Of a DNA stretch of 64,000 nt, positions 22,471-34,344 are shown in pieces. The notes beneath the pieces were generated by a model. The model was given only the letters and a program-made list of their open reading frames with translations, did not search any database and was not told where the DNA came from. Each line of letters begins with the position of its first letter. The stretch's first letter is position 1. The stretch comes from Azolla caroliniana (taxonomy: Eukaryota > Polypodiophyta): assembly GCA_043228905.1 (NCBI GenBank), contig JBHGNT010000014.1, positions 14,446,001 to 14,510,000 on the forward strand, written 5' to 3'. Made by a program: the position numbers and the translations under genes.

Positions 22471-22501
<31 letters not shown>
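22439..22501 (+). mobile_element. LINE 3' end fragment with (GA)n tail
   Basis: CACACACATTAATTAATATAATTGTGCG followed by TTGTCACGAGAGAGAG matches the 3' termini of LINE copies A, B and C/D. Only about 60 bp is recognisable, so this is either a very short insertion or a decayed copy. Confidence 0.6.
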
Positions 22502-22502
<1 letters not shown>

Positions 22503-25500
22503 TCTCCTCTGTGCAAGTGATTTTACTATCATCCTAGGAGACCAAATAGTAACCATAATGCATTTTCAAATGGTATGTGTGGAATTGATTAGTGACTCTC
22601 AATGTTCAAGAAATTTACTATTGAATGTTGGAATTGAGAGTGCACATTGTGATTGTGAGAGGACGTTGTGTAGAGAGTGGACTGTATTGACAATGTGTGG
22701 AAAGCTAGAGAATTGTATAAAAATATAATACTGAGAATCCAAATTTGATCAAGGAAACATATGCATAGTCGATGAGTCTCTTTGCTTGCGGCCCATCTCA
22801 CATTGAAAAGAATTGAGTCAAGTCATATGGAAGCAATGGTGCAAATGGTGGGCTCTAGCATGTACCGATCTTTGTGGTTTCCCCATTTAGACAAGAACAT
22901 AGTTTTGTACTTTGGTGAAACATATGTTATATGATATGTGAAACACGAGACTCCAGATTTTTCCCAAACCCTTATACATTTGCATCATTAAAAACTTCTC
23001 ATTCACAAAGGAATCTATTGATGCACATGAAGCAAATGAAATGCATCCCGTTTTCCAAACCATTTCTTCAAACCAAGAGGAAGTTTATATGGAGATAAAC
23101 ATGTTAAGTAGTGGTGATTCAACATTGGATGTAATAACCAAGGATAGGTAGGTACACGATGTAAGGCTATCAAATAGTATGTAGCAAAGTACCTTCCATG
23201 GAGAAATATTTATTAGTTTTTTTAATGTAGGAAGCCCTAGTCTTTATTACATTTAAACAAATATATGCCAAAATGTTTAGAGATACTATGTAATGCTACC
23301 TTCTCCACTATTCTGATGAAATTATCAGCGTAGCCTACCAATTACAAAGACAATTTTGATAACAATTATATATTAGGAATCACTACTACGCTACATGTAC
23401 ATCCCACAAACGTTTTCACCATTGCTTGTTTTACAAAGAAAGGGGGCAACATACTTGTTATAATTCACACTTACAATGAGTTCTTTTACGAGGCATATGC
23501 ATGTAAGCATATCTCTTTTACGCATGTGTCATCAAGGAAGAAAAAATTCAAAAGGTTTTTTTTATGCATATTTCCCATGATATTCATTTGTATGTGGGTG
23601 GATATCGAGATTCCAATTCCACAATACATACACATACACGCACATGTTTATAATTGCACAATGTGTACTTTTTGATGGGGACTTTAACTATGGATTCTCA
23701 TGGGATAGCAAAAATTGATTCCAATTTTATGATGTGGAGGTAGACATAAGAAGCATCTAGGCTAAATATAGGAGTGTCCTAGGTAATAATATTGTTGTGT
23801 TTGAAGGGTTGGCCTTTTAGATGCTTAATATAGGAGTATACTAGGAACCAATTATTGTTATGTCGGATGGGTTGGCCTTTGCTGATGTGATGCAAAACAA
23901 AATCTAATCATAATGCTCCTCATCACCGCCCAACCACCACCACATCGTCATTATCATTATCAATATCATTATCATCCCTATCCTACACGCATTACGTGGA
24001 TCATGATGATCAACTTGTGGCCCAAGCCACGATGCCTTTATCATCATGATGATGATAGTGATGATGATGAATGTCTCACACCATTCACTATCATCACCAA
24101 CATCATACATGTTTGTAAGGGTGAAAGAGAGACGAGACGACTAGTGACTACATACATACATAATGGAGTGAGTGAGGAGTTATAAAAGAAAGGGTATGTA
24201 TGTGTGTGCGCGCACCCGAGCTTTAGGGAGAGGGAAAATCACAAGGGAATGTACGAACATAGAAGGACACAAGTACAATGTTTTAGAAGGCGTTTATTAT
24301 AAGGAGTAGGGGATCATTGAATGCCTCGTGATGGGGGTGCCAGAGAAAAACACAAAGAGATGAGGAATCGAAAAAGCCTCATGTCACCTCACATGTATTC
24401 ATTCCTAAAGATATGTATACTATTGTATTTGTATAGTTCATGCATGTTGCCATCACACATCAGAATAAGTGTTAGTAACTACTATGGAGCCATACACTTG
24501 TCACCCCCTCATTCCTTCCTTCACTTATAAAGATCTTCTAGTTAACTATTATTATTATTATTATTATCAATTCTACACATCATGTTCTCCATTTCCATAC
24601 ACAAAAGCACTCATTTGACTTTGAATACCTTACTCGTACTTTTCATCCTCTACATATCATGAAGTCCTCTAGTCCCCTCCCTCCCTCCCCACTACCTCTA
24701 CCCCACATCGACACAACATTCAAATACAACAAAAAGCTTCCTTAACTCCCTCCTATGTCTCATATGTAAAAGCCCATCAAAGTTCCTATCACATTTGTGC
24801 CATCGTGCCATAGCATATTCTATTTTGGATCCTCGTCTATGTGCATGAATAATTTGTTATATATTCCCTCGTCATTTTATAAACAACAATCTTTGTGTGG
24901 TAAAACTTTACAAATTACATGCCATCATTAGCCCCAATTGCCTCGTATACCGAAATGTTCTTACTTTAGTAGGTTGTATATTAGTCTTCCCTCATCATGA
25001 GAATAGTTATTACATGGTTATGTTTGGGGGAATTCTAAACTCATACAAGGAGCATGTATATTAGTGTATTAAAGGGAGATAAAAATAAATCATATCAAGT
25101 TGGGTCTATCACAAGTTGTGAGGCATCATCATGACTCATAGCATATATGACTCTTATCTGACTTACAAAAGTATGTTCAAAAGCAAGGTATCATCCTTTC
25201 TTATTGTTTGGATGTGACCACGTTCCATACTATTATACATCCTTCTCCCAACTATCTAGATGCATCTATTGTAATGATTTCCTTCATCCTTCAGGAAATG
25301 GCATTGTAATATACATAGAAAATTTAAGGTTTGATGTCAAAAACATTAAGACACAAAGAGGAGATCATAGGGACTAGAGCGCACTAAGAAATTGACAAGT
25401 GTATACAAATAGTTAGCGATTATCATGTCAATCCCAAATTCCCTCTTTGTGGTTTGACATATATGTAGCGCCCAAGAGATTCATTGAATTCACTTACATA

Positions 25501-26540
25501 ACTTCACGGTCAAATTGAAATCTCCATTATTTGCAAATATTTTGTGACTCTAAATTTGCCCCCCCCCCCCACTCCCACTTCTCTCTATACTATGTCTACT
25601 CTTGTATGTAAAAAATATGAAAAAAAAATTAGATTTTGCCAAAAACAAAAACTCACACAATCATGAGTTTCATATTTCATAGTAACCCTATCAAGGTAAC
25701 TTCAAAGTATAAAACACTAGTCTTATGTAACTTGCTTCATTCATGTCAATTATGTAGCTTCTCACACATGAGGTGGTTATTTACGAAATTCCATTTAATG
25801 AGATAGTTAGGTAACTCACCACTTGTCCTTCCTCTACTGTGTTCCTTTTTTTACCCATTTGTAATTATCTTGTTTATCCATAGGTCCTTCATAAGTACCC
25901 ACTTAATTTAGGTTGTTTTTCACTTTCGCATGCCCATTGGACATCTCTTTAGTGCAAACAAATCCATTCTCTTACCATGGTCTATACAATCTCGCATGCA
26001 TTTGCATAAAGTGTTAAGTGCATCATTTCAATGCGTCGAACATTGAATATGTGATGAATGTGCCGCCTCATGACAACTTGTTAACACTCTTAAGCTGATT
26101 TGAATTGAGATTTATAATATTGCAAGAGTTCTGACGCATATCTCGTACTTGTGAAAGTTTTTGTAACTCTTACGACCAATTGCAATCACCACGATTATAG
26201 TACCAAGAAACCTAAGTTGAACAAAGTTTGCATAATCTAATTTAACCCAAATTTATTGTCAAATATCATACTATAACCTCACAACTAGCTAGTTTAAATC
26301 TTTAACTACCTTTAACAAATAGTACCACGTTGATTTTGGGATCTTCTCCATGGATTACTTTTCCATGTAGAATTAGATGATAAGAGCTTTAGAATTGTAT
26401 TTTGTTATCCTAGATGAGACACTTTATATAGAATTTTGTTACCCAATGGCACACATGCTTTTTATTGTAGGATAGTAGTCAATAGAAGAACATCATCCAC
26501 ACACCACTATCGTAATTGAAATGACATTAATAATAGAATA
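22502..26540. other. Intergenic DNA with simple-sequence patches
   Basis: ATC/ATG-rich stretch at about 23930-24075 gives complementary low-complexity ORFs on both strands; (ATT)n at about 24548-24568; poly-C at about 25558-25570. No gene, RNA gene or element can be supported in this 4 kb. Confidence 0.4.
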
Positions 26541-26547
26541 AAACAAA

Positions 26548-26550
<3 letters not shown>

Positions 26551-26582
<32 letters not shown>
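26551..26582. repeat. (TA)n microsatellite
   Basis: About 32 bp of uninterrupted AT dinucleotides. Confidence 0.95.
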
Positions 26583-26584
<2 letters not shown>

Positions 26585-26899
26585 ACGAAAAGTAAATTCA
26601 TATTCAATTTCAATGAATTTGGATGCAATACAAATTCATCGAATTGGATGAAGTACATTGATAGTTCATCTTAAGAGTGATCTATTGACAAAGCACTTCA
26701 TAGACTTGGTTGCAAGGCCATTACATGTAATTGGCCCGACAAGTTCTTTTAAACATAGCTATAAACACCAAGTGCAAAGATCTCCTCCAGTGTCACGCCA
26801 TTTCCAAATTTTCACGAGATGTTATGTTAAGCTATTTCAATAACAATATTCAAGGGCGTGATGGGTTTAACTATTACACATTACCAATTGGGCCATAGT

Positions 26900-27035
26900 T
26901 GAGTTAATTGATTGGAAATCATGAGGTCAATGTTCGATACATGTTCAATGTGGAATGGTATATATGGTGTAACAAAAAAAGTTCGGGAATTGGCATTTGA
27001 ACCCAAGAAGTCTTGGCCTCTATAGCCAAAAGAGA
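26900..27035 (+). mobile_element. Diverged SINE-like copy next to the FAF gene
   Basis: CATAGTTGAGTTAATTGATTGG resembles the SINE A-box region and GAGGTCAATGTTCGATAC the B-box region; TTGAACCCAAGAAGTC in the second half is an inverted B-box-like element, followed by AAAGAGAGAGGGAGG. The layout matches the SINE copies at 16.9-18.7 kb but identity is low. Confidence 0.4.
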
Positions 27036-27293
27036 GAGGGAGGGGGGTTATAAGTATAATATGCTAAAAAGAACTAGCTATATGTAATATGATCATCACA
27101 AGGACATGGGGTCAATGAATAGGCTTTTTAAAACCAATCAATTGAAAGTTACGGCTAGAAGGTTAGTTAAATGGATCATACGTATATATGTACATGTGTG
27201 TGTATGTGTGTGTTAGGCTTAACAACTAGCTAATTATAAGATGATATTAGGTCCCTAAGAGTCTTCAACTAAATTGCAGACCTCTTAAGTTTC

Positions 27294-28445
27294 TCAAGAT
27301 GAGGCCATGGAAATTAGACTATATTGGGCTTGTATAAAGCCTTTAGTAAAACTCAAAGTACCATTGTTGCTGCTGCTAGATGAATTGTTATAATCTATGT
27401 GGAAGCTTTGGAGATCAAAGTAAAAGATTACATGATTTGTGGCATCTTCGTGAGCTGCCCAAAAGGCTATGACAAGTTCTTGGACCCAATTGTTAAGTAG
27501 GTTTTGTATCACCTCATCATGGATAACGACATAGCATTGGTTGTAAATATTGATGATGACGATCCCATTGTTATACTTATTCATGACTTTGCATTGATCT
27601 TTGATCAATCCACCATAATTACTCCTACCCTTACTATCACTACTAACCCTAGATCCCTTGGTAATGAATGTTTTCTCATTTTTTGATGGCCTCAATCCAA
27701 CTATTTCTATCAATCTCCTCAACCCATCAAATATGTGAACATTGTTGGAGGATATCAAATTAGCACCCATTAAATGACTATTATATCTGAATCGGCTATT
27801 CCGCGCCCCAGGAAAGATTCCCGAAAATGGCAAAGAGGACATTATCGGAGACAGAAGCATCACATTTGGTAATCTTTGCCTCCGGATCAAATGAATGGCA
27901 TTGAATTCCAATAGAATCCTTAATAACAATATGGTATCGGAGTAGTCATCAAGTATGATTGGCCCAACTGGAGTTTTAGAATGAGCTATAATCTCTTCCA
28001 CTTCTTCTTCCTCATCTTGTTCTTGTTCTTGTTCTTGTTCTTGACCTTGCTTTAGTTCAAGCTGGTCTTTTTGGTCTTGGTCTTGCTCTTGCTCTTGCTC
28101 TTCATCTTCCCCTTCTTTCTCCTCTAGCTCTTGCTCTCTAGTGAAAAGATGGAGTGTGAGGCGACCATTGCTTCGGTTAGCCCCAAAGTAGTGTTTACAT
28201 GGAGTACGAACCTCCTCGAGGATAAATCGCCCGTCTTTCCGATAGGGACGTAGAGTTATACAAAAGGAATCGGAGGTAGGATGTGGTGAATTGTTAGTAA
28301 GCTCGGGTAAGGAGTGAGAGAGAGGTGGTGGAAATGACTTCCATCCTCGAGAAGTGTAGCTCGATTGCCCCCATCGTCTAAGTGTTGACGATGGATCGAA
28401 CCCCTCCTCCAAATACTCATGTAGGGACTCCATATTCTTCACCAA
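27294..28445 (-). CDS. FANTASTIC FOUR (FAF) domain protein, 383 aa
   Basis: The intronless ORF starts at ATG 28445. Residues about 38-101 form a FAF-type domain: FPPPLSHSL, then TLRPYRKDGRFILEEVRTP and ANRSNGRLTLHLF, with both diagnostic D/NGR strands. Residues 105-151 are an acidic Glu/Gln/Asp tract, a low-complexity segment often found after the domain in this family. The C-terminal 225 residues (from VGPIILDDYSDT) are unusual: I do not recognise them, and known FAF proteins are generally shorter. FAF proteins in Arabidopsis regulate shoot meristem size, acting on the WUSCHEL pathway; a role here is inferred only. Five CACGTG motifs lie about 440-505 bp upstream. The 3' half and 3' flank are duplicated in inverted orientation at 10.8-11.8 kb. 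No stop or frameshift is present, and the domain call is good. Confidence 0.85.
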   Translation of the reverse strand: MVKNMESLHEYLEEGFDPSSTLRRWGQSSYTSRGWKSFPPPLSHSLPELTNNSPHPTSDSFCITLRPYRKDGRFILEEVRTPCKHYFGANRSNGRLTLHLFTREQELEEKEGEDEEQEQEQDQDQKDQLELKQGQEQEQEQEQDEEEEVEEIIAHSKTPVGPIILDDYSDTILLLRILLEFNAIHLIRRQRLPNVMLLSPIMSSLPFSGIFPGARNSRFRYNSHLMGANLISSNNVHIFDGLRRLIEIVGLRPSKNEKTFITKGSRVSSDSKGRSNYGGLIKDQCKVMNKYNNGIVIINIYNQCYVVIHDEVIQNLLNNWVQELVIAFWAAHEDATNHVIFYFDLQSFHIDYNNSSSSSNNGTLSFTKGFIQAQYSLISMASS

Positions 28446-28780
28446 AAATTATATCAAATGAAGCATTGGAGGGTCATTAGTAGTATGGTTATAGATTAAT
28501 GTATGTGTATGGAGTTAAGATACTATGCTAGTTGTGCTCACTATATTGAAGTAGCTTAAGCTAGTGCCTTAATGCTTGAGTGAAGCCTATGCTTTACTTG
28601 TATTGTGAGGTGAGGAAGCACTAGTTCGGTGACCTCTCACCAATACAATATATCTTGCAAATAAATATGAGCTTTATATGAGGCATGAGTATATATATGA
28701 CATTCACGCATGAGATGTCAGGACGTGTGCAAATGAGAGGTGTATGTGTATGTGCATGTGTAATTATGGATGTGTAGGTA
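28446..28780 (-). promoter_or_regulatory. Proximal upstream region of the FAF gene
   Basis: Reading on the minus strand, a TATATATAC box lies at about 28690-28700 and a weaker GATATAATT just before the ATG. Which of them is used cannot be decided from the sequence. Confidence 0.3.
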
Positions 28781-28893
28781 TGAATGCATTTATATGAGAG
28801 GTTTGTACACGTACTATGCAACATGTGCATGTGCATGTGTACGTGCACATGTGTATGTGTATGTGTATGTGTATGTCTAGACAACACGTGCAC

Positions 28894-28925
<32 letters not shown>

Positions 28926-29060
28926 CTAGACAACACGTGCACGTGCACGTGTGTATGTGTATGTATATGTACATGTATTTGTATATGTATATGTATATGT
29001 AGTGGAGCGGATGATATGTACATATGTATATGTATACATAAACATATACATATGTAGTTA
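28781..29060. repeat. TGTGTA/TATATG-rich repeat with five G-boxes
   Basis: A GTATGTGTATGTGTATGTCTAGAC block followed by overlapping CACGTG palindromes is present twice. CACGTG occurs at 28885-28890, 28891-28896, 28934-28939, 28940-28945 and 28946-28951. CACGTG is the core site of plant bHLH and bZIP factors. The tract may simply be an expanded dinucleotide repeat that happens to make G-boxes. Confidence 0.7.
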
Positions 29061-29129
29061 TATGTGGGTGATATTTTTCCACCATTATGGTATCGAAACA
29101 TGACAAATGATGGGACGTAATAAATGTCA

Positions 29130-30015
29130 TGGTATGTTGTTTCCTACACACACACACACACAATACTACATACATATTTCTTATCCTCTTGCTTTTGTGG
29201 CCTCCTTCTCATGAGGAAAAGCGTAAGACCCTCTCCTTGTATAGAACCTGAATCACCCACATGTTTACCCAATCCATATGCTATCGACAAACACCCTTCC
29301 TTTGCTACATTGCTCTTACATGATGTGATAAAGAAATCAAGATCTATTATGACCTTCATTGTCTTTTACCCACCTCGCTTTTACACCGCAAACATCACTC
29401 CGCCTCCTCCCTTCCTCAAATTAGTTCTGTTTCTTGAAGTTGATCACCTATACATCTTCAATGTTGCTTGACCTTGGAATATTTCTAGTAACTCCATGTC
29501 ATATTAAACACCATACTCCAACCATATGTACTCTTGGGTCTTCCAATAGTGTAAATGCATGTTTTCCACCACCGCTTTGGATTGAGCTTGCTAGAGAAGG
29601 TAATTTTCATTTATTAATTTCCAAAATGTCGAATTGCACATGACGGAATCAAATAGCCTTATATTTCTCATATAATTGAGAAAAATATACATGAATTACA
29701 TGTTCTAGAAAAGATGCAACATTCTTTAGTCTTTAAAGCTCCATATCTACTTTGCTAGGTAGTAGATGTAACAATTCTTACCGTCACAATTTGCTCTCAA
29801 AGAAGAACAATCAGATTTCATTTCTTACTAAATTACTAGGGTGCTGATTATGTTACACTCTAAATTTTTTGTGTATGTCCATTTAACACATACCATGTGT
29901 GTGTGTGTGTGCACAATAGGCAAGGTTTGGTGTGTGATTTGCAATTTGCAGTGATAAATTTACTTATAAGTAGCATTAATCCTCCATAAATTTCATTTCA
30001 CTATAATTACATCAT
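29130..30015. other. Intergenic DNA, nothing recognised
   Basis: (CA)n at about 29148-29162 and a (GT)n run at about 29897-29911. The ORF at 29124-29471 has no recognisable domain. Confidence 0.4.
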
Positions 30016-30019
30016 ATAT

Positions 30020-30190
30020 TTGCCTCTAAGATTTAATTCTATTATTTGGGTATACTGATAATTTGTAGAGTCTACATCAATGTATCTTCTCTGAAAGACA
30101 TGTGCCTCTAAGATTTAATTTTATTATTTGGGCGGATTATAATGATTATTTGTAGAGTCTACATCAATGTATCTTCTCTGAAAGACATGC
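30020..30190 (+). repeat. Tandem duplication of about 85 bp
   Basis: GCCTCTAAGATTTAATTCTA through CTTCTCTGAAAGACATG occurs twice in direct succession, at about 30022 and 30104, with a 7-9 bp difference inside. Confidence 0.85.
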
Positions 30191-30474
30191 CTCATCTAAT
30201 TCATTACTGTCAACATGTATGAAATAGTTTATTTTGTGAACCTCATTTTCTGAATTTAATCATAGCCAGTGTTTGAAATTACAACTATTACTGCAAATGC
30301 ACGTGATAAAATAAACGAAAATTTGACTGTCTTAACTAATTATATCATTTTGTTTTAAGCACATAAGACTACCATGATGGCATGAGCTACAGGAAATGAA
30401 AAGGACAGACGATCACCACCACAAATGCTTATTTACAATTGATTGAGTAGCTAAAGAAAACCTCACACTAAGAG

Positions 30475-30735
30475 TTATTTTGATTCCTAACAAAGACAAT
30501 CACTCTACTCACAAAAGTTATTTTTATTCAACTAGTGAAGAGAAGACAATAATTTATTTGCAGGAGTTACTTTCATTCAACTAGTGAAGGCAATCCTTTA
30601 CGCGCAAGAGTTATTTTCATCCAACTAGTGAAGTAAATCGTTTACTCGCAATAGTTATTTTCATTCAAATAGCGAAGAAAATCATTTACTCGCAATAGTT
30701 ATTTTCATTCAACTAGTGAAGATGATCAGTCTACT
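30475..30735 (+). repeat. Tandem repeat of a 50-60 bp unit
   Basis: The unit ends GTTATTTTCATTCAACTAG(T)GAAG and begins AAATC(A/G)TTTACTCGCAA; five copies in a row with small length differences. Confidence 0.85.
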
Positions 30736-30739
30736 CCCT

Positions 30740-31190
30740 ACCAGTATTTCCATTCAAAAATTCAAAATCAAAACCAATGCAAGTTCCATACTTCTAGTTT
30801 AGTAACAATTGTGTTCTAAATGGCAGAATATCATTAATGGTCATGACCTATTTTCACACTGCATGGAGCGTTAAATATGTGAACAGAGCACCAACTATCC
30901 CCATCAATGTAGCAAATAGAGTATGTGAAAAAGCTTGGAGTTGATGCTGTAGGTGGATGCAGCCATTAGACTAAGCATATGTATTAAAAAGACAACTGTA
31001 ATTCAATGAACAAACCACTGTTGTTTCTGTATTTGTGAAAATGACCATCCAGTCCCCCTCGTATCATGTTTCTAGTATAATAACACAGTTGCACACTACG
31101 CAGTATAAACTTATTACCTTCCCATTTGTGGCTCTGTTTGCTAGTTTATCAAATATTTATCCCACAGGTAAAGCATCCCCAGGCCCAGAT
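30740..31190. other. Intergenic DNA, nothing recognised
   Basis: No ORF or motif can be supported. Confidence 0.4.
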
Positions 31191-32990
31191 GATCAGGCTA
31201 GGTTTGGTTGAATTCAAGAGATAAGTGCTGCAATGGAGTTTCGAATTCAATTGAAAGTGAATTCCACATTCTCCATCAAGATGGGTGACTGCACAGATGA
31301 AAAGCCAAGGAAGTCTTTGAAGGGAGGAAGTGCCACAAATGTGGTATACATTGGCATATGGCCAAGGACATTCTGGTTAGCAATGAAGAATCCAAACATT
31401 CTGGTTCTGGCTGAGCCAAGCAGACTTCTGGACGGTTCAGTTAATAAATATTGTGCGAATTGCACCTTAGTGTCAGGTTTTATAGGGAGATTCCTTGCCT
31501 CTAGATAGAGGGTTGTCGGTGATGGGTGAGGAAGATAGTTCTAGAACATGAGAGGCAATCATGTTCTGACAGCCATCAGAGAGCTTCGATGTTCCGAAAA
31601 GGGGAATAGATCACTGTACGTGAAGACCCAAGAGGATAGAAATAAGTGCTTAGCAGATGCGCTGCGAGTTTCTCAAAACCTACAAAACCTACCCATCATA
31701 AGATAAAAGTGATATCCACATGAAAAGGTGGTAATCTGCCTAGTTTGTCTGCATTAATTGTATCGCCTCATATTGGTTAGGACTAGCTAAGTGCCCGCAA
31801 TGATTGAGGCTTGAAGGATACGCATGTGAAGAAACAGATGATAGTTTATCGAGATGGCCTCATGCAAGCTCAAAGGAGCAGACATTGGTAGTCTATGTCC
31901 CTTCATACTGCAGTCATGGAGTTTCACGTCAAACATGGAGAAGGTTCCATTAGAAACCTGCTGTAGGAGAAAACTTTATGCTCCACACAGCAAAAGAATT
32001 CCAATCAATTGTGGAATTTGATTCAGTCGGGAATGTGAAAGTTGATTAAGGTCTAGGTATCTTAGAAGAAAATTTGAGATATTGGAATGGAAGGGATCAC
32101 GCTAACTGCCAAACCAAAATGGAAATGGAGGATGAGTCGGAACTTGCACTAATATCCTTGTTGACCTTTAGGAGCCGATTATTTCAAGTTTAGGGGAGGA
32201 CGCAATGAAGGACTGATTCTATATGTCGGGGATGCTACAGCTAGGAAGTATTAGCTAGAATGCAACTTTTGCAGCCAGTGACGTTGATGGCTGAAAATTA
32301 AACCTATAGCGAAGGAAGGGGATGAAATTACCCTGCTGTATGTCTTGAAAGGTCAATGCTACTAGTCTCCACAAAGCAGAACTACCCGTGTACCAGATAC
32401 ATCCTCTTTTCGCTGTGGATATCAGGAGGATATATTCCTTGAGTGTGACTGCAGAAGATCTTAAACAGAATTAGAATGTTGCTTAAAGGGGATTTGCATT
32501 GCTTTTGCAAAAACATCCAATGCCACTTCATATGTCAATTCCTTGCCAATGACACGAAGTTCCAGAAATGTCTATCAATGGGTAAGTGTGTGGATCCCTT
32601 TAAGAAGGCCCTCGAACCTAATTGGATACCTCAGAATATCCAGATGGGAGAGTACTAGGGAGCAAAAGAGGAAGTAGGGAACGATGGAGTATCATGAGGC
32701 AAATATGCCTAAATGTAACAAGACTAGGGCAATTCAGCAGACCCCTAATGAAGCAAATAACACCCAGCAACCTGATGAATGCTTGAGAGTGTAAACACAA
32801 CCAAAAGATCCCTAGACCGTTTTAAATGGGAGATGAGGTCACCAATTAATGCAGGACATGAATTTAAAGACAGCCTTACTCAGTTGAGCAAAGTAGTAGT
32901 TCAACCTTCGTTGTGTGTGTGTCTGCCCATAAGAGCACATTGTATCCTGTAATGACACTCATAGCTCTGCAATATAAGAATTTTCTGTTT
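31191..32990 (+). pseudogene. Heavily decayed retroelement with a zinc-knuckle trace
   Basis: In one plus frame near 31320-31365 the sequence reads KCHKCGIHWHMAKD, three of the four ligands of a Gag CCHC zinc knuckle, preceded by basic residues. The next 1.6 kb is less AT-rich than its surroundings but full of stops, and no protease, RT or integrase block could be placed with confidence. The end at about 32900-32990 (TTGTGTGTGTGTCTGCCC, then a TATAAGAATTTTCTGTTTC run) resembles an LTR end. Class cannot be decided. Confidence 0.4.
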
Positions 32991-32999
32991 CTTTTATTC

Positions 33000-34340
33000 G
33001 TCTTGGTTAAGTCAGCATGAAATTAAGCAGTTTCAACCATTCATTATTTGGAGCAATAATTCAAACACATCATTTGGTGAATCACTATTGTTTGGTCCAA
33101 TAACGATTGAGAAGTAATAATACAGATTGTAAAACATTTTTAGTGAGAGATGCATATAATCGCACGAGGTTTTCATTAAACACAAACAGATCAGTTTGAA
33201 GCATGACTTATGAAGGATGCAGCTCAAAAGCACTAATGTGTGAGTATATCGAAGCCTAACAGACTTCTCATTGTTCATACAACCCAGCTCTTCTATCAAA
33301 AGGACAAAAGCATCTGATTTAAAACAAAACCACCAAAAGAATGATTGCCATCATATAATGTCTTCAATCTAATATTTAAGTACAAGATAAATATCTATTC
33401 ACAAACATATTCACGGAATATATTGTTTCAGGTATACAAGATATAATGTATACAAAATAGATTAGAACTACCATTCATATCCTACAAGAACACAAACAAG
33501 ATGAAGTTGACACTTCAAATTTACTATACAATTTACAATGGAGGGTCCAAACCTTTCAGAACCCACGGATGATAGGACGCACCTTCTAAAGTTAGCCGCA
33601 GGTTTGGATCTGTTGCAAGATAATAAAATTAGTGTCGAATAATTAGACATCAATTTAGTATAAAAATATGTGACAAAACTGTTACGAGCAGTATCAAGTT
33701 GTCAAAGACTCTAGCGGCAATAGAAAAATAAATTAAACAAGAACTATATATCTTAGTGAGGTACAACGCCTTTAAATACAATAAAAAGAGTGTGTCTAAT
33801 AGTAGATGCTTTTATATGTCTAGGAGCAAGATGAGTTAAAGTAGGAGATAAAAAAACAAGGCAGTGAATGGTGTATGTAGTGGCAGGTTCAGAAAATCAA
33901 ATGAAGTAAATGCTGGAATAAAGTAAATCTAGGGAGAGAAAAACATGTAGAGAGTGTAGTTAGCTCGATGCCAGGATGAAAGAAAATAGATGAAGGAAAC
34001 TTTTTGTTTCTCTTCTCGCTTGCATCACGCTCCCTTAGCTTTCGTCTCTCAGTGAAGGGAGAGGTTGGCTCTGAGATTGTCACTCTCCAATACCCCAATT
34101 CAGCTTCACGATTCAGTTTCACAACACTGATCCTATGTTACGGAGGTGATCAGCAGTGTTCTTAGGAAGTGGCTTGATAAAGAAGTCAGTCACATTTCCT
34201 CAAGTGGAACAATAGTCCAATCTGATAAAGTTCACAAGGCTGGTTGAGCCTATGAAGCAAGGCTACAATGAAGTTCACAAAGTGCATTTGTGTGTCCTTA
34301 GTGATGGGCATAACTATTCGGAAGAATCCTTCAACCATCA
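33000..34340. other. Intergenic DNA, nothing recognised
   Basis: Short chance ORFs only. Confidence 0.4.
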
Positions 34341-34344
34341 TGGA

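Noticed and set aside
23904-24185. Protein gene in the ATC/ATG-rich tract
   Set aside because: Low-complexity complementary ORFs on both strands without start context or motif.
28621-29175. 184-codon His/Thr/Tyr-rich ORF upstream of the FAF gene
   Set aside because: Low-complexity translation of GTGTAT repeats.
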